A DNA stretch of 64,000 bases from Daejeonella sp. JGW-45 (GCF_029360805.1 NZ_JARKNC010000001.1:496001-560000); one strand, 5' to 3'. Shown: positions 43,401 through 51,214, numbered from the stretch's first letter. The notes: a model not told the origin generated them from the letters alone. Made by a program: numbers and translations.

Positions 43401-43587
43401 TATCAATCACCCGGCCCCGGATAATTGCCCGTGAGAGTTTGGAACCTGCTACAGTTGTTGCAGCCGCTTTTGTAAGGTTTACTTCATTACTATAGCCTGT
43501 ATTTATAGTAACGAGAAGTAACAAGACCGGCACGGAAAACCGGCAAAATAAATGGAATGGTTTATTCCACACTAGAGATAATTTCAT
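40456..43587 (-). CDS. susC: SusC/RagA-family TonB-dependent outer-membrane transporter
   Basis: A 1043-residue transporter. In order: signal peptide; CarboxypepD_reg-like domain (GRVIDKEGLPLPGASVKIKN); plug domain with LNEVLVVGYG and GVNMTVSNGTPGGASRVSIRG, then NEPLYVIDGIPL; and a long beta-barrel ending in PRSFMLGLNVNF with a terminal phenylalanine. No N-terminal signalling (STN) domain or adjacent sigma/anti-sigma pair is seen. I choose ATG 43587 because the upstream 17 residues are not signal-like. Confidence 0.96.
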   Translation of the reverse strand: MKLSLVWNKPFHLFCRFSVPVLLLLVTINTGYSNEVNLTKAAATTVAGSKLSRAIIRGRVIDKEGLPLPGASVKIKNTQTATSTDVDGRFSINAPDNNAILIITSIGYKPAEVRPTGRELVITLDVDQNNLNEVLVVGYGKNTKRNLTNAVSRLDAADVSERNVTSANQLMQGQIAGVNMTVSNGTPGGASRVSIRGVSSINGDNEPLYVIDGIPLSKDLASYNFSGEYRQDPLSLINPSDVESIDVLKDAAAAAIYGSRATNGVILITTKQGKKGTPRIAVSQLSGIQTMPKKLNLLNPQEYIALQTEATNNFNRDMNYQPGQTGYINIATVLGVVPADPYDVNWQELIINDPAASNQTDFSFSGGNDNMNHFTSAGYQYQEGLIKKSSLKRYSLRSNIDFKPNQTFNFGLRLGGNFTHSTSIPNGDQGTALFQRNLEQRPYDRPYLPNGSFAVGGKDILRHNGVLILAKDDTFDDNFQGLVNLYGNVNFLKHFTYHSGYNTEIRQGRGFRHQEMEHPYNAKGYTNDIRNNRYSATFDNTLSYKNTWTNGLNVDVVAGHSFFQNKYNFNQATGTEFPSDDFQNVTSATIRTADGDASEYAIESYLGRLTLNFKDRYFLSASARYDGSSKFSKANRFATFPSVSGAWAVTNESFINTPDWLEFGKVRLSWGKTGNQDGIGNFSYLPLASGGYNYNLQTGLSVTALGNTDLKWETATQSDLGIDLSFFKGRLGITYDYFIKKTEDLLYNLPVLGTSGFTTRTSNIGSMENRGHELSISSVNIDKRLRWSTSFNISFIRNEVLSLIGEEPITVGGWNAIIPGEALGIFYGYKQLGIYQNLSEIPAQLQGAGVRPGDVIFEDLDKNNIINSSDRKKIGTSQADFSGGLTNSFKFSNFDLSVFNTFSVGSDIAAGWRTGLDHMGASNYGAFKDNYLKRWTGPGTSNTVPRATKSGNNVRNSTYYLEDGSFLRIKNVTLGYQLPVNLIKQLRISQARVFASVNNLYTFTKYSGYDPEASMGLDARSFGVDNLVTPQPRSFMLGLNVNF

Positions 43588-43786
43588 AAATTTGAGTTTG
43601 ATGCGTAATAAATTCAGGCGGATGTGTTCACACCACATTCGTCTGCTTTTTTGATACTTCGATCCGGATGGTTAAATCATCATTTGTTAATCCATTTTTT
43701 CCTTTCATAATTCATTGCTGATCCTAAGTATTCTTGCAAAGGATCGATCGGTGGGTTGTGAAGAAGACATGGTCCTGTCACGCCGG

Positions 43787-43794
43787 CAAAAGTA
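43787..43794 (-). promoter_or_regulatory. Candidate -7 box of the susC operon
   Basis: The minus strand reads TACTTTTG, an exact TAnnTTTG match, about 200 bp upstream of the susC start. The implied 5' leader of nearly 190 nt could hold post-transcriptional control. No -33 TTTG is seen at the right distance, so this remains tentative. Confidence 0.35.
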
Positions 43795-43878
43795 TCAGCC
43801 CGCAGTTAGCATAAGGTTATATGTATGTTAATAAATCAAACCCTTTTTAATTATATTAGAGTGCTTAAATAATCTCAT

Positions 43879-44874
43879 TTGAAATCACTCAAGTCGTTTA
43901 AACTGCTTATAATACTTCTTCTAAGCAGTACCGATGTGGTTTTGTCACAGGCATTAACAGATCAAAATATTAAGGGGTACGGCAAGATTGATTCTATCAA
44001 TAGGCCTGAAGAAGTTGAAGCGTTCGTCCGCTCAATTGAAAATAGATACTCAAGTTTCATGGTTAATACGGTACTGACTTTCGACGATGACAATTGTTTC
44101 CGGCTGGGTGATCTCAACAAGTTAACTGCGATTACCAAAGCTGATTTCGATAAAAACGGTTTCACCGACTTGCTGGTGATCGGAATGCTCGGAAAACACC
44201 CTGTAGTTCTTTGTCTCATGGGTTCTATTAACAATGAGATTGATATGCACGTAATAAGTAAACATTTTCGGCGAACGTGCTCAATCGCCCGGATAGTTTA
44301 TGAGAACGGTACCCCATTGATTGAGTACAAGTACTTTAAAGCTAACTATGCGATTGTGTACAAAGATGAACCGGTCAATTCGGACAAACTGATTTTCAAG
44401 TTCGGCGGTTTTGTCGATTACAACCTGTCACCGAAAAAATACAACATCGAAAAAATCGAATATACCATGGGCGCAGGAGGGGATCCGTTATCAAGTTTCT
44501 CAATGGAGATTAATTCCAAGCACAAGGGCAGGTATATTAGCCAGAACGTTGATTTTTTGTCCCGTAAAAACACTGAATATATAAATTTCAATGGGATGAT
44601 ACCCGATACTATACATGACGAAATATTCGGGCTACTCAATTATGCAGACTTTCCAAATCTTAACGACAACTATGCAATCACCGCTACAGACCATGCAACT
44701 GCCTTACTAAAAATAACTTATGATGGCGGCAAGATCAAAACTATAAGAGACTATGGCCTTCTAGGCACCCAAAGCTTAAACAGGCTCTATCAAATAATGG
44801 ATTCTCTGAGAAGCCAGGTTTGGACACCTGAGCCCATTAAAGCTATAATTCCGTTGCCCGGCGCTACAAATTAG
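43879..44874 (+). CDS. Exported DUF6438-like protein
   Basis: A 331-residue protein with a signal peptide (hydrophobic 9-23, ending VLSQ). A middle part includes DFDKNGFTDLLVIGML, reminiscent of FG-GAP-like repeats. The C-terminal domain (FSMEINSKHKGRYISQNVDF to TIRDYGLLGTQSLNRLYQIM) matches the DUF6438 pattern. No catalytic motif. The only available start is TTG 43879; no ATG fits. The function is unknown. Confidence 0.65.
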   Translation: MKSLKSFKLLIILLLSSTDVVLSQALTDQNIKGYGKIDSINRPEEVEAFVRSIENRYSSFMVNTVLTFDDDNCFRLGDLNKLTAITKADFDKNGFTDLLVIGMLGKHPVVLCLMGSINNEIDMHVISKHFRRTCSIARIVYENGTPLIEYKYFKANYAIVYKDEPVNSDKLIFKFGGFVDYNLSPKKYNIEKIEYTMGAGGDPLSSFSMEINSKHKGRYISQNVDFLSRKNTEYINFNGMIPDTIHDEIFGLLNYADFPNLNDNYAITATDHATALLKITYDGGKIKTIRDYGLLGTQSLNRLYQIMDSLRSQVWTPEPIKAIIPLPGATN

Positions 44875-44896
44875 CCATCAATACAGGATAGTGACC

Positions 44897-45370
44897 ATGT
44901 TCGAAATCTCCTTTAGAATAGCAAATTTTTCAGATTTGCCCGAGATGCAGCAATTATTTGTGGATACCGTAAGGGCCATTTGCCGTAAAGATTATAATGA
45001 CGAGCAAATACAAGCCTGGATTTCAGGAGTGAAGGATACGCAACGCTGGCGGCAGCGTTTAGATGAACAGCATGTATTGCTGGCGCTCACGGGAGATCAG
45101 ATCACCGCCTTCGGCACCATAAAGGACGGAAACTATATTGATATGTTTTTCGTGCACAAAGACTTCCAGGGGCAGGGTATTGCGGGAAAAATATATTCAG
45201 AGCTTGAAGACAAAGCTCGTGAACTTAATTCGGACTACATTGATTCTAAGGTAAGTATCACCGCAAGGCCTTTTTTTGAGAAGATGGGTTTTTTGGTCTT
45301 AGCTGAACAGACGGTGAAACGGATGGGGGTTGAGCTGGTGAATTATAGGATGCGGAAAATGGTAAAGTAG
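44897..45370 (+). CDS. GNAT family N-acetyltransferase
   Basis: A 157-residue acetyltransferase: FRIANFSDLPEMQQLFVDTV, the RWRQRLDEQ segment and the acetyl-CoA loop VHKDFQGQGIAGKIYSELED (QGxGxA). ITARPFFEKMGFLVLAEQ closes the fold. It resembles YafP/PA4534-type small-molecule or protein acetyltransferases. A GTG at 44891 in frame is possible, but ATG 44897 fits better. The substrate is unknown. Confidence 0.82.
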   Translation: MFEISFRIANFSDLPEMQQLFVDTVRAICRKDYNDEQIQAWISGVKDTQRWRQRLDEQHVLLALTGDQITAFGTIKDGNYIDMFFVHKDFQGQGIAGKIYSELEDKARELNSDYIDSKVSITARPFFEKMGFLVLAEQTVKRMGVELVNYRMRKMVK

Positions 45371-45394
45371 CCCACAGGTATGAACACATAGAAT

Positions 45395-45550
45395 GACCCC
45401 GAAGGTGGTCATATGTTTATAGAAAATTAGGCTAGTCGTGTTCCCGACCCGAAGGTGGTCGCATGTGAAGTTACAACACATACGACCACCTTCGGGGTCG
45501 CTTGGTCAGTGACATTCTTTTGCTATAAACATACGACCCCTTCAGGGTCG
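45395..45550. repeat. BIME-like cluster of four palindromic units
   Basis: Four copies of GACCCCGAAGGTGGTC-type units occur, two forward (45395-, 45449-) and two inverted (to 45501, to 45550). Each is linked to ATATGTTTATAG or its complement, and the outer pair inverts over about 150 bp. Each unit is itself partly palindromic (GACCCC..GGGTC). This resembles REP/BIME elements mobilised by RAYT transposases; no transposase is present here. Confidence 0.7.
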
Positions 45551-45883
45551 AACAGCCAAACCCATGGTTAAACTAGATGATTCACTTGTTCCTTCAATAG
45601 CAGCACGAACCAACCCGATCTAAACCTGATGGCAGCGCAAAGCCCGGAGCCGAAGACAAAATTGATTCTTTAAAGAGAAATTACAATGGCGAGGACTTGC
45701 AGCGAACAGCAGGTCTGCCTGTTCCTATGAAAATCAGGCCTTGCTTTCCAAAAAATCAAAATACCCCGGATGATGCGCACTAAATTCAAATCTCCATAGT
45801 CCACTACCAGCCTATACCCCGATAAGTTCTCCTTTAGCTTTCAGTTTTCAGCTTTCAGCTCCTCAGAATTTTCAACCCAACTA
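45551..45883. other. Non-coding stretch with degenerate repeat material
   Basis: About 330 bp with no supported ORF. The segment near 45690-45720 (GGCGAGGACTTGCAGCG) looks like worn repeat-element sequence, and 45838-45861 is a single arm of the AGCTTTCAGTTTTCAGC word repeat. Nothing suggests a gene. Confidence 0.4.
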
Positions 45884-45914
45884 TTTGCGCTTTAATGAAA
45901 TTCTCCTATCTTTG
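45884..45914 (+). promoter_or_regulatory. Promoter of the rplM-rpsI-rpsB operon
   Basis: TTTG at 45884-45887, a 19-bp spacer and TATCTTTG at 45907-45914 match both boxes of the Bacteroidota consensus. The start near 45919 falls at a perfect 14-bp palindrome (CCCGAAATTTCGGG, 45919-45932), so the mRNA would begin with a hairpin, possibly for stability or autogenous control. Confidence 0.85.
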
Positions 45915-45968
45915 CAGTCCCGAAATTTCGGGGCAATAGAATATATTAAATAATTTAAATTCAAGCAA

Positions 45969-46412
45969 GTGAATACGTTAAGTTACAAAACTGTCTCTGC
46001 CAACAAAGCGACCGTCAGCAAAGAATGGGTAGTTGTTGACGCTCAAGGAGAGATTTTGGGGCGCTTGTCTTCTAAGATCGCAATGATGATCAGAGGAAAA
46101 AACAAGCCATCGTACACCCCACACGTAGACTGCGGCGATAATGTAATTGTTATCAACGCAGACAAAGTCAAATTGACCGGAAACAAATTCGCTGAAAAGC
46201 AGTATGTTTCTTACACCGGTTATCCTGGTGGTCAGAAATTCATTTCTCCTAAGGAATTGATGGCTAAGCATCCTACCCGTGTGGTAGAGAAAGCTGTACG
46301 TGGAATGTTACCTAAAAACAGCCTGGGCCGTGCCTTGTACAAAAACCTTCATGTTTATGCAGGTGCTGAACATCCGCATGCAGCGCAAAATCCTAAAACC
46401 ATTAAACCGTAA
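45969..46412 (+). CDS. rplM: 50S ribosomal protein L13
   Basis: A 147-residue protein of the large subunit that binds 23S rRNA early in assembly. Motifs: WVVVDAQGEILGRLSSKIA, TPHVDCGDNVIVINADKV, GYPGGQKF and the signature region VRGMLPKNSLGRALYKNL. Initiation is at GTG (45969), no ATG fits. It leads the rplM-rpsI-rpsB cluster and has a textbook promoter. Confidence 0.97.
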   Translation: MNTLSYKTVSANKATVSKEWVVVDAQGEILGRLSSKIAMMIRGKNKPSYTPHVDCGDNVIVINADKVKLTGNKFAEKQYVSYTGYPGGQKFISPKELMAKHPTRVVEKAVRGMLPKNSLGRALYKNLHVYAGAEHPHAAQNPKTIKP

Positions 46413-46421
46413 TCAAGAGAA

Positions 46422-46811
46422 ATGTCAACTATCACCAACACTTCAGGAAGAAGAAAAACAGCAGTTGCGCGCATTTATCTGCAAGATGGAAGCGGCACAG
46501 TTACCGTGAACGGTAAAGATTACAAGGAGTATTTTCCAACATTGCCATTACAATATATCGTGATGCAGTCAACAGAAGTTTCTGAATCTATCGGAAAATT
46601 CGATGTGGTTGTTAACGTTGCCGGCGGTGGTGTTAAAGGACAGGCAGAAGCCGTTCGTTTAGCAATCGCCAAAGCTATTGTAGAACTGGATCCAGAGAAG
46701 AAACCTGCATTGAGAGCTAAAGGCATTATGACCCGTGACGACCGTATGGTTGAGCGTAAAAAACCAGGTCGTAAGAAAGCCCGTAAGAAATTTCAATTTA
46801 GTAAACGTTAA
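46422..46811 (+). CDS. rpsI: 30S ribosomal protein S9
   Basis: A 129-residue small-subunit protein whose basic tail reaches the P site. TSGRRKTAVARIYLQDGSG, GGGVKGQAEAVRLAIAKAIV and the C-terminal ending KKFQFSKR are characteristic. It follows rplM by 9 bp, the universal pairing. Confidence 0.98.
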   Translation: MSTITNTSGRRKTAVARIYLQDGSGTVTVNGKDYKEYFPTLPLQYIVMQSTEVSESIGKFDVVVNVAGGGVKGQAEAVRLAIAKAIVELDPEKKPALRAKGIMTRDDRMVERKKPGRKKARKKFQFSKR

Positions 46812-46815
46812 TCTC

Positions 46816-46821
46816 AGGAGG
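46816..46821 (+). promoter_or_regulatory. Strong Shine-Dalgarno sequence before rpsB
   Basis: AGGAGG lies 8 nt upstream of the rpsB ATG. Other starts in this window lack such a site, as expected for Bacteroidota, so this is exceptional and may serve special translational control of S2. Confidence 0.75.
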
Positions 46822-46829
46822 ATAAGACA

Positions 46830-47687
46830 ATGGCAAGAACAACATATCAGGACTTACTGGATGCAGGTGTACACTTTGGTCACCTTACCCGCAAATGGGA
46901 TCCGAAAATGGCTCCATACATTTTCATGGAGCGCAACGGCATCCACATTATAGATTTAAATAAAACTTTAACAAAATTAGAAGAAGCTGCGGCTGCGATC
47001 AAACAGATCGTAAAATCAGGGCGTAAGATCTTATTTGTTTCTACCAAGAAACAAGCTAAAGACATCGTTGCTGAGCAGGCCCGTTCTGTAAACATGCCTT
47101 ACGTAACCGAGCGTTGGTTAGGTGGTATGTTAACTAACTTTGCTACTGTTCGTAAATCGATCAAAAAGATGTCTAACATCGATAAGATGACTAAAGACGG
47201 AACTTATGACGTTTTATCGAAGAAAGAAAAATTGATGATCCAGCGTGAGCGTATCAAATTAGAATCCCTTCTTGGAGGTATTGCTGATCTGAACCGTTTA
47301 CCGGCGGCATTATTCATTATCGACGTGAAGAAAGAGCATATCTCTGTTGCTGAGGCGATGAAATTAAACATCCCTACATTTGCAATGGTTGATACCAACT
47401 CTGATCCGTCAAACATCGACTTCCCGATCCCGGCTAACGATGATGCTACTAAATCAATTACATTGATCACTGAAGTTATCATGAAAGCTATCCACGAAGG
47501 ATTGGACGAGCGTAAACGTGAAAAAGAAGAAGAGGCTGACAAAGAAGCTGCTTCTGCTAAAGCAAAAATTGATACTGATGGCGAAGCTAAAGACGAGCCA
47601 GCTACTCCGGGCAAACGTACCCGTAAAGCTGCAGGTGTTGAAGGTGTAGCTGTTGACGCAGAAGCTGAAGCGAAGAGCGAAGAGTAA
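46830..47687 (+). CDS. rpsB: 30S ribosomal protein S2
   Basis: A 285-residue small-subunit protein. The core has TYQDLLDAGVHFGHLTRKWD, FVSTKKQAKDIVAEQA, ERWLGGMLTNF and AMVDTNSDPSNIDFPIPAND. The last 50 residues are an acidic/alanine-rich extension (REKEEEADKEAASAKAK to AEAKSEE), longer than in E. coli and likely disordered. It is followed by tsf after two hairpins. Confidence 0.97.
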   Translation: MARTTYQDLLDAGVHFGHLTRKWDPKMAPYIFMERNGIHIIDLNKTLTKLEEAAAAIKQIVKSGRKILFVSTKKQAKDIVAEQARSVNMPYVTERWLGGMLTNFATVRKSIKKMSNIDKMTKDGTYDVLSKKEKLMIQRERIKLESLLGGIADLNRLPAALFIIDVKKEHISVAEAMKLNIPTFAMVDTNSDPSNIDFPIPANDDATKSITLITEVIMKAIHEGLDERKREKEEEADKEAASAKAKIDTDGEAKDEPATPGKRTRKAAGVEGVAVDAEAEAKSEE

Positions 47688-47712
47688 TCTCTTATTCCCG
47701 GTACATTCGGGA

Positions 47713-47790
47713 GGTCCCCGCATTCGCGGGGATGACAACAATATTAATTTTTAATAATTACAGGACCGCATACAAATGTGGTCCTGTATT
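47713..47790 (+). promoter_or_regulatory. Two hairpins between rpsB and tsf
   Basis: TCCCCGC-ATTC-GCGGGGA (47715-47732) and CAGGACCGCAT-acaa-ATGTGGTCCTG (47761-47786, one mismatch) stand in the 117-bp gap. The second is followed by TATTAAATAA, only a weak U-tract. They may attenuate or process the transcript between S2 and EF-Ts. Confidence 0.55.
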
Positions 47791-47804
47791 AAATAAGCAA
47801 AAAC

Positions 47805-48644
47805 ATGTCTACAGTACAAATTACTGCCGCAGATGTAAATAAATTACGCCAGCAAACCGGTGCCGGTATGATGGATTGCAAAAAAGCATTGACCGAAGCT
47901 AACGGTGACTTCGAAGCAGCTATTGATTACCTGCGTAAGAAAGGCGCTAAGGTTGCTGCAAGCCGTCAGGACCGCGAGTCGAACGAAGGTGTAGTTATTG
48001 CAAAAACAACAGCAGACGGAAAACGTGGAGTAATCGTTGAATTCAATTGTGAAACTGACTTCGTAGCGAAGAACGCTGATTTCATAGCTTTTGCAAACAG
48101 CATTGCTGATCTTGCAGTCGACAAGAACCCAGGTTCTGTTGAAGAATTGTTAAGCCTTGAGCTTGATGGTGAGAAATTATCTGACACGATCATTTCGAAA
48201 ACCGGAACTATCGGTGAGAAAGTTGGTGTATCTAAATACGAAACGGTAACCGGCGAAAAAGTTATCGCTTACATCCACGGGAACTATCGTCTAGGCGTAT
48301 TGGTTGCCCTTAGCTCAAATCCGGCAAGTGCGGATGAAGTTGGTAAAGATGTGGCTATGCAGATTGCTGCAATGAATCCTGTAGCTATTGACAAGGCTGA
48401 CGTTGATTCAAAAACGATCGAAAAAGAACTTGAGATCGCTAAAGATCAGATCCGTGCAGAAGGCAAGCCAGAAGAAATGGTTGAAAAGATCGCTGCTGGT
48501 AAGCTGAACAAATTCTACAAAGATTCTACTTTATTAAACCAGGAGTTCGTTAAAGACTCATCGAAGTCGGTAGCTCAATTCCTTAATGATGTGGATAAAG
48601 GCTTAACCGTTACCGCATTCAAGCGGGTTCAGTTAGGAGCTTAA
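47805..48644 (+). CDS. tsf: Elongation factor Ts
   Basis: Nucleotide-exchange factor for EF-Tu. The 279 residues show the N-terminal UBA-like domain (VNKLRQQTGAGMMDCKKALT), VIVEFNCETDFVAKNADF and IQVAAM-type MQIAAMNPVAID. Typical rpsB-tsf order, with a terminator following. Confidence 0.97.
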   Translation: MSTVQITAADVNKLRQQTGAGMMDCKKALTEANGDFEAAIDYLRKKGAKVAASRQDRESNEGVVIAKTTADGKRGVIVEFNCETDFVAKNADFIAFANSIADLAVDKNPGSVEELLSLELDGEKLSDTIISKTGTIGEKVGVSKYETVTGEKVIAYIHGNYRLGVLVALSSNPASADEVGKDVAMQIAAMNPVAIDKADVDSKTIEKELEIAKDQIRAEGKPEEMVEKIAAGKLNKFYKDSTLLNQEFVKDSSKSVAQFLNDVDKGLTVTAFKRVQLGA

Positions 48645-48654
48645 TATCATTTAG

Positions 48655-48684
48655 ATCCTCTCCGAATTGGAGAGGATTTTTTTT
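48655..48684 (+). terminator. Terminator after tsf
   Basis: ATCCTCTCC (48655-48663), loop GAATT and GGAGAGGAT (48669-48677) form a perfect 9-bp stem followed by seven more T. The nagA promoter overlaps its 3' side. Confidence 0.9.
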
Positions 48685-48691
48685 GCCCTTT

Positions 48692-48699
48692 TATTTTTG
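48692..48699 (+). promoter_or_regulatory. -7 box of nagA, next to the start codon
   Basis: TATTTTTG matches TAnnTTTG exactly and ends 6 nt before ATG 48706. An ATTG at 48666-48669 inside the terminator stem could act as the -33 box (22-bp spacer). The transcript would have almost no leader. Confidence 0.45.
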
Positions 48700-48705
48700 A
48701 ACAGT

Positions 48706-49815
48706 ATGAAAACTGCTCTTGTCAATGCTATATTATTTACTGGTAAAGAAAAGCTTGATAACAAGGCTCTCCTGGTCGTTGATGGTACGGTCCATTCGAT
48801 CGTAGAAAACTCGGAAGTTCCCGCAGATTTTATCAAGACTGATCTTACAGGTCTGAACATTGCGCCTGGATTGATCGATCTTCAGATCTACGGGAGCGGC
48901 GGAAAGCTATTCGGAGCGCTGCCCGATGTTGAGGGATTGAAGCAAATGGAAACAGATCTTCTGGCGCAGGGGACAACCGGTTTCCTCGCCTGCTCGGCTA
49001 CCAACAGCGCTGAGGTTTTCGAAAAGGTTATCGATTCAGCCAGGGAATATCGCAAGTCGGCAAAAGGAAATTTCTGGGGCATACACCTGGAGGGGCCTTA
49101 TCTTAATCCTGCTAAAAAGGGTGCTCACCCTGACGAGTTTATCAGGAAAGGCAATATCCCGGAAATGAGATCATGGATCGAACGCGGTGCGGGAGAGGTG
49201 AAGATGATGACTATTGCTCCGGAACTCCAGGATCCGGAATTTATCGATTATCTCAATTCCGAAAAGATCATCATCTCTGCGGGGCATAGTAATGCCACGT
49301 ATGATGAGGCAATGGGTTTTCTGAATAATCCGGTACAAACTTGTACCCATCTTTTTAATGCCATGCCCCAGATCCATCACCGCGACCCAGGGCTGATACC
49401 TGCTATATTTAAGCTCAAGCCATACGCCAGCATTATCGCCGATGGTATGCATGTTGCTTTTCCGTTGATAGAAATAGCAAAAAAGCAAATGGGCGACAAA
49501 CTATTTCTGATCACAGATGCTGTGACTGAGGCGCGGGAAGGTATTTATCAGCATATTTTTACCGGCGAAAAATACGTCATGCCCGATGGTACCTTGTCCG
49601 GTTCGTCCATGACCATGCTTCAATCTGTTGCCAATTGCGTTCAAAAGGCTGATATAGAACTTGATGAAGCTTTACGGATGGCGTCGACATATCCGGCAAC
49701 GCTGTTCGGAACTACAAAAAAAGGATACCTCACGCCAGGCTCGGATGCGGATATTATTGTCTTTACAAGTGACTTTAAACATCACAGCACTTACCTGGCG
49801 GGTACATTGAACTAA
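48706..49815 (+). CDS. nagA: N-acetylglucosamine-6-phosphate deacetylase
   Basis: Removes acetyl from GlcNAc-6-phosphate in amino-sugar recycling. The 369 residues show GLIDLQIYGSGG, HLEGPYLNPAKKGAHP, ISAGHSNATYDEA, THLFNAMPQIHHRDPG, DGMHVAFPLI and LITDAVTEA, the set expected of the metal-dependent amidohydrolase. ATG 48706 is used; the longer in-frame start at 48667 lies in the tsf terminator. Its place between tsf and pyrH splits the usual tsf-pyrH-frr run. Confidence 0.93.
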   Translation: MKTALVNAILFTGKEKLDNKALLVVDGTVHSIVENSEVPADFIKTDLTGLNIAPGLIDLQIYGSGGKLFGALPDVEGLKQMETDLLAQGTTGFLACSATNSAEVFEKVIDSAREYRKSAKGNFWGIHLEGPYLNPAKKGAHPDEFIRKGNIPEMRSWIERGAGEVKMMTIAPELQDPEFIDYLNSEKIIISAGHSNATYDEAMGFLNNPVQTCTHLFNAMPQIHHRDPGLIPAIFKLKPYASIIADGMHVAFPLIEIAKKQMGDKLFLITDAVTEAREGIYQHIFTGEKYVMPDGTLSGSSMTMLQSVANCVQKADIELDEALRMASTYPATLFGTTKKGYLTPGSDADIIVFTSDFKHHSTYLAGTLN

Positions 49816-49846
49816 AATTTAATAACTTTACAAAAATATTCTCTTC

Positions 49847-50554
49847 ATGACTTATAAACGCATACTGTTAAAATTAAGCGGCGAATCATTAATGGGCGAC
49901 AAGCAGTACGGCATCGATATTGACCGGGTAGCGCAATACGCAAAAGACATTAATGAAGTACATGCACAGGGAATTGAAATTGCAATAGTAATCGGCGGCG
50001 GGAACATTTACCGTGGCCTCAGTGCCGAGAAAGCCGGCATGGACCGGGTTCAGGCCGACTATATGGGAATGCTTGCTACCGTTATCAATAGTATGGCGCT
50101 CCAGGACGCGCTTGAAAAAACCGGTGTTAAGACCAGGCTGCTAACTGCTATCAAGATGGAGCAGATCTGTGAGCCATTCATTCGCCGTCGTGCAGTGCGC
50201 CACCTCGAAAAAGGCAGGATCGTGATTTTTGGTGCTGGTACAGGTAACCCCTATTTTACGACCGATACAGCGGCCTCGTTAAGGGCCGTGGAGATCAATG
50301 CCGATGTGGTAATGAAGGGAACACGCGTGGATGGCATCTATACAGCTGATCCTTTGAAGGATCCATCCGCTACGCGATTTGATGAAATTACCTTTACGGA
50401 AGTCTACAAAAAGAACCTGAATGTGATGGACATGACGGCTATTACTTTATGCCAGGAAAATAATTTGCCCATCATCGTATTTGATATGAATAAGCCGGGC
50501 AATTTTAAACGGATCACAAACGGAGAACCTATTGGAACTTTAGTTAAAGGGTAG
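49847..50554 (+). CDS. pyrH: UMP kinase
   Basis: Phosphorylates UMP to UDP. The 235 residues of the amino-acid-kinase fold have [49 protein letters not shown] and [15 protein letters not shown]. Length is standard. It is followed by frr after a 96-bp gap containing a word repeat. Confidence 0.97.
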   Translation: MTYKRILLKLSGESLMGDKQYGIDIDRVAQYAKDINEVHAQGIEIAIVIGGGNIYRGLSAEKAGMDRVQADYMGMLATVINSMALQDALEKTGVKTRLLTAIKMEQICEPFIRRRAVRHLEKGRIVIFGAGTGNPYFTTDTAASLRAVEINADVVMKGTRVDGIYTADPLKDPSATRFDEITFTEVYKKNLNVMDMTAITLCQENNLPIIVFDMNKPGNFKRITNGEPIGTLVKG

Positions 50555-50558
50555 TGGG

Positions 50559-50602
50559 CTATCAGCTATCAGCCCTGAGCTATCAGCTGAAAGCTCATTA
50601 CG
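50559..50602. repeat. GCTATCA word repeat between pyrH and frr
   Basis: Four copies of a GCTATCAGC-type word, with an internal GAGCT / AGCTC pairing at the 3' part. Same style as the other intergenic word repeats. Confidence 0.5.
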
Positions 50603-50650
50603 TATAAGCTCATAGATTTTAATTATTTTTACAGATCGAACAGGACCATT

Positions 50651-51214
50651 ATGAACGACCTTATAAAAAAACAATTAGATGATGCCAGAGCTCACATGGA
50701 TAAAGCCGTTGAGTTTTGTGATAATGAATTGGTAAAGATCCGTGCCGGTAAGGCGATGCCTACTATGCTTGACGGCATTTTTGTAGATTATTACGGCACA
50801 CCAACCGCCTTGAATCAGGTAGCGGCTGTTAACACACCCGATGCACGTACACTTGTTGTGCAGCCCTGGGAAAAAACCATGCTCATTCCAATCGAACGGG
50901 CCATTATGGAAGCCAATATCGGACTGAACCCACAGAATGATGGTACGGTTATACGTCTGAACGTTCCGCCTCTAACCGAAGAACGCCGCCGTGACCTTGT
51001 GAAAAAAGTTAAGGAAGAAGTAGAGAGAGGGCGTATTGCAGTGCGTAATATCCGGAAAGATGCAAATGAAAAGATCAAACGTACCAAAGGCGAAGGGGTT
51101 TCGGACGACGAAATAAAAACAGGCGAAGGGGAAGTACAAAAACTGACTGATGGTTACATAGTTAAAATAGATAAACTGATGGAAGCCAAAGAAAAAGATA
51201 TCATGACGGTTTAA
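50651..51214 (+). CDS. frr: Ribosome recycling factor
   Basis: Splits post-termination ribosomes with EF-G. The 187-residue protein shows FCDNELVKIRAGKAMPTML, DYYGTPTALNQVAAV, ANIGLNPQNDGTVIRLNVPP and LTEERRRDLVKKVKEEVE, all conserved. It is the last gene of the translation cluster and has a terminator. Confidence 0.97.
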   Translation: MNDLIKKQLDDARAHMDKAVEFCDNELVKIRAGKAMPTMLDGIFVDYYGTPTALNQVAAVNTPDARTLVVQPWEKTMLIPIERAIMEANIGLNPQNDGTVIRLNVPPLTEERRRDLVKKVKEEVERGRIAVRNIRKDANEKIKRTKGEGVSDDEIKTGEGEVQKLTDGYIVKIDKLMEAKEKDIMTV

